Assembly (NCBI RefSeq): GCF_000332095.2
Contig: NZ_KI913949.1
Location: 4,153,882 to 4,217,881, forward strand
DNA length: 64,000 nt
Direction: 5' to 3'
From: Leptolyngbya sp. PCC 6406
GTDB taxonomy: Bacteria; Cyanobacteriota; Cyanobacteriia; Phormidesmidales; Phormidesmidaceae
This document shows positions 62,199 through 64,000 of this stretch, piece by piece; position 1 is the first letter of the stretch, and each line of letters starts with the position of its first letter. The translations under genes were made by a program, and so were the position numbers. The notes beneath the pieces were generated by a model. It searched no databases. It saw only the letters and a program-made list of their open reading frames with translations, and had not been told where the DNA came from.

Positions 62199-64000
62199 AT
62201 GCTGGAGAAGCAACTGCGACATTGGGGCGGCTGGCCCTGGGTAATTGGACTGTTGGCCCTGGGCCTTGGGCTCCCGGTGGGGGCTTACTTTGGGGCGGAA
62301 TGGCTCTGGTTTCTGGATGTGGGCCATTCTGATGCCTTTCGTCTCCGCATGGGCTCCCAGATCATTCTGGCCCTGCTGGGATCGGGGCTGAGTCTGGTAC
62401 TGCTGGGGGGAAATCTAGCCCTGGCCTATCGTCTACCTCCGGTGATCGCGTCAGACCTGTCGGCCTCCCCATCATCGCGATCGCACTTTTCCACCCCCTC
62501 TGGCTCCGCCCCGCGTCCCTTGAAACGAGTCGGCTTGGGATTGGGATCCTTACTCGGGCTGGCCTTAACTCTGTCCCTGTTGATCAGCTTGCAACTGCTG
62601 TACCTAGGGCAGGTCTTTGTCAGCTACTGGTCTTTAACTGCCTCGGTCTACAACCCGACTCCCCCCCTGCCCCTGTGGGCCAAACCCGCCGCCATTCAAG
62701 CCCTAGCCCAGCAACTCCTGGCCCAGCCGTGGCAACTATTCGCTCTGGCTGTAGGTGCGATCGCACTATTATTGCTCCCCCGCTTCAGCCTGATCGTGGC
62801 AGCCCTCTTCACCAGTGCTGGCCTCGGGGGCATCATGGCAGAGCAATGGACCAAAGTACTGCCCGCCCTCAACCCGGTATCCTTCCAGCGACTCGATCCC
62901 CTATTTGGTCGAGACATTGGCTTCTATGTCTTCCAGCTACCCTGCCTAGAGGTACTCCAGTTTTGGGGCATTAGCCTCATCTTTTTCGCCCTGGTCAGCG
63001 TCACTCTGGTGTACTTGCTGTCCGGCAATAGCCTCAGCCAAGGCCGCTTCCTCGGATTTACCCCCACCCAACAACGCCACCTTTACGGCTTGGGCGGTCT
63101 ATTACTCCTGGGCACCAGTTTTAACCATTGGCTAGGCCGTTATCAAACCCTCTATTCCCAACGCGGCGTGGTGTACGGAGCCAGCTACACCGATGTCCAT
63201 GTCAGCCTGCCCGTCTATGCCCTGCTCAGTCTCATGGCACTGCTGCTAGGGCTGGGGTTGCTGTGGCGCACGTTGTTTTGGGCCGTGAACCCCCGTAGTC
63301 TGCTGGACTGGCTCCAGGCCATCGGTAGCCGCCGCTATGCACAACCGCCGCCCCTCCCCTATCGCCCCCTCTCCGCCCGCCCCCTCATCTGGGGCATTGC
63401 CCTCTATGGTCTCCTGGCCCTAGTTGGAACGCTCGTGGTGCCGCCCCTTGTCCAGGGGCTTGGGGTCCAGCCCAACGAACTCCAGCGAGAAACCCCCTAC
63501 CTAGAACGGGCCATCGCCCAAACCCGAGAAGCCTTTGAACTCAACACCATTGATGTCCAACCCTTTGTTCCAGAGGGGGAATTAACGGTGGACGACTTGC
63601 AGCGCAATCGCCTCACCATCGATAACATTCGCCTATGGGACACTCGCCCTCTGTTGGAAAGTAATCGCCAACTCCAGCAAATCCGCCTCTACTACGAGTT
63701 TGCCGATGCGGATGTGGATCGCTACAGTCTGCTGGAGGAAGACGGAACGGTGACCCGGCGGCAGGTTCTCATTGCAGCGCGGGAACTGAACTATGAGCGG
63801 GTACCGGTGGAGGCCCAAACCTGGGTGAATGAGCACCTGGTCTACACCCACGGCTACGGCTTCACCATGAGCCCGGTCAATATTGCCGATGACGACGGCC
63901 TGCCGACCTATTTCATTAAAGACATTGCCCACACCCCCACCGGCCCAGAGGCTGACGCGGTGCGCCGCAGCATTCCCCTCGGTAGCCCTCGCCTCTACTT
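62199..64000 (+). CDS. UPF0182 family membrane protein (partial, runs off window)
   Basis: The first 600 residues of a large membrane protein of the UPF0182/COG1615 family, unknown function. It starts MLEKQLRHWGGWPWVIG and has about seven hydrophobic segments in the first 350 residues (WVIGLLALGLGLPVGAYFG, LGSLLGLALTLSLLISLQLL, LFALAVGAIALLLLP). Family-specific features are DPLFGRDIGFYVFQLP, GASYTDVHVSLPVYALL, TIDNIRLWDTRPLL and the soluble part with VNEHLVYTHGYGFTMSPVN. The rest lies beyond 64000. An ATG at 62191 is out of frame. The start region directly abuts repeat C copy 3. Confidence 0.92.
   Translation, partial: MLEKQLRHWGGWPWVIGLLALGLGLPVGAYFGAEWLWFLDVGHSDAFRLRMGSQIILALLGSGLSLVLLGGNLALAYRLPPVIASDLSASPSSRSHFSTPSGSAPRPLKRVGLGLGSLLGLALTLSLLISLQLLYLGQVFVSYWSLTASVYNPTPPLPLWAKPAAIQALAQQLLAQPWQLFALAVGAIALLLLPRFSLIVAALFTSAGLGGIMAEQWTKVLPALNPVSFQRLDPLFGRDIGFYVFQLPCLEVLQFWGISLIFFALVSVTLVYLLSGNSLSQGRFLGFTPTQQRHLYGLGGLLLLGTSFNHWLGRYQTLYSQRGVVYGASYTDVHVSLPVYALLSLMALLLGLGLLWRTLFWAVNPRSLLDWLQAIGSRRYAQPPPLPYRPLSARPLIWGIALYGLLALVGTLVVPPLVQGLGVQPNELQRETPYLERAIAQTREAFELNTIDVQPFVPEGELTVDDLQRNRLTIDNIRLWDTRPLLESNRQLQQIRLYYEFADADVDRYSLLEEDGTVTRRQVLIAARELNYERVPVEAQTWVNEHLVYTHGYGFTMSPVNIADDDGLPTYFIKDIAHTPTGPEADAVRRSIPLGSPRLY

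Overview
The window is chromosomal DNA from a cyanobacterium with fairly high GC. The evidence is photosynthesis and cyanobacterial marker genes (psaE, ndhO, petG, cytM, ictB, a HetZ-related gene, a cyanobacterial RNase E with an arginine-rich tail, DUF3352, DUF4079, UPF0182) and very frequent HIP1 octamers (GCGATCGC). I saw no rRNA or tRNA gene.

Layout. 0.1-6 kb: a CBS protein, mutM-ndhO, psaE, a lipoprotein, a group 3 sigma factor (SigF type) and a dienelactone hydrolase, separated by short dispersed repeats. 5.6-6.4 kb: a repeat-only island. 6.5-12 kb: a GntR regulator, then the leftward tig-clpP-clpX cluster with an alpha/beta hydrolase. 12-20 kb: rightward asd-dapA-rnj and rne-rnhB, that is lysine-pathway entry and RNA turnover. 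20-26.7 kb: a polysaccharide deacetylase fused to a phosphodiester-glycosidase-like domain, an internally deleted insertion sequence, a second hydrolase, and a broken polyamine ABC transporter locus (3' end of potB plus intact potC). 26.8-30.7 kb: a CRISPR array with type I-E-like repeats and no cas genes, abutting a truncated WYL-type regulator, then a large STAND/NB-ARC-like ATPase with a membrane segment and two C-terminal ASH-like domains. 31-43 kb: a CDF metal transporter, pfkA, a 43-residue membrane protein, arsS, a histidine kinase and response regulator split by repeats, a diaminopimelate-type aminotransferase, typA, rimB-rimK, cytM and petG. 43.5-49 kb: ictB, a HetZ-related gene, a two-gene operon of unknown function and a 1.7 kb stretch of decayed sequence. 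49.4-53.3 kb: a NACHT NTPase gene interrupted by a complete ISL3-family element with intact inverted repeats and an 8-bp target duplication. 54-64 kb: DUF3352, a 1421-residue SNF2 ATPase, DUF4079 and the start of a UPF0182 membrane protein that runs off the window.

The housekeeping genes form normal, conserved cyanobacterial clusters. What stands out is the material between them: at least six families of short hairpin-forming or MITE-like repeats. One is a 102-bp element with TA target duplication whose empty site is present elsewhere in the window. Several repeats abut gene ends or split gene pairs, and the defence-like loci (CRISPR array, NACHT gene) appear partly disabled by rearrangement or transposition.
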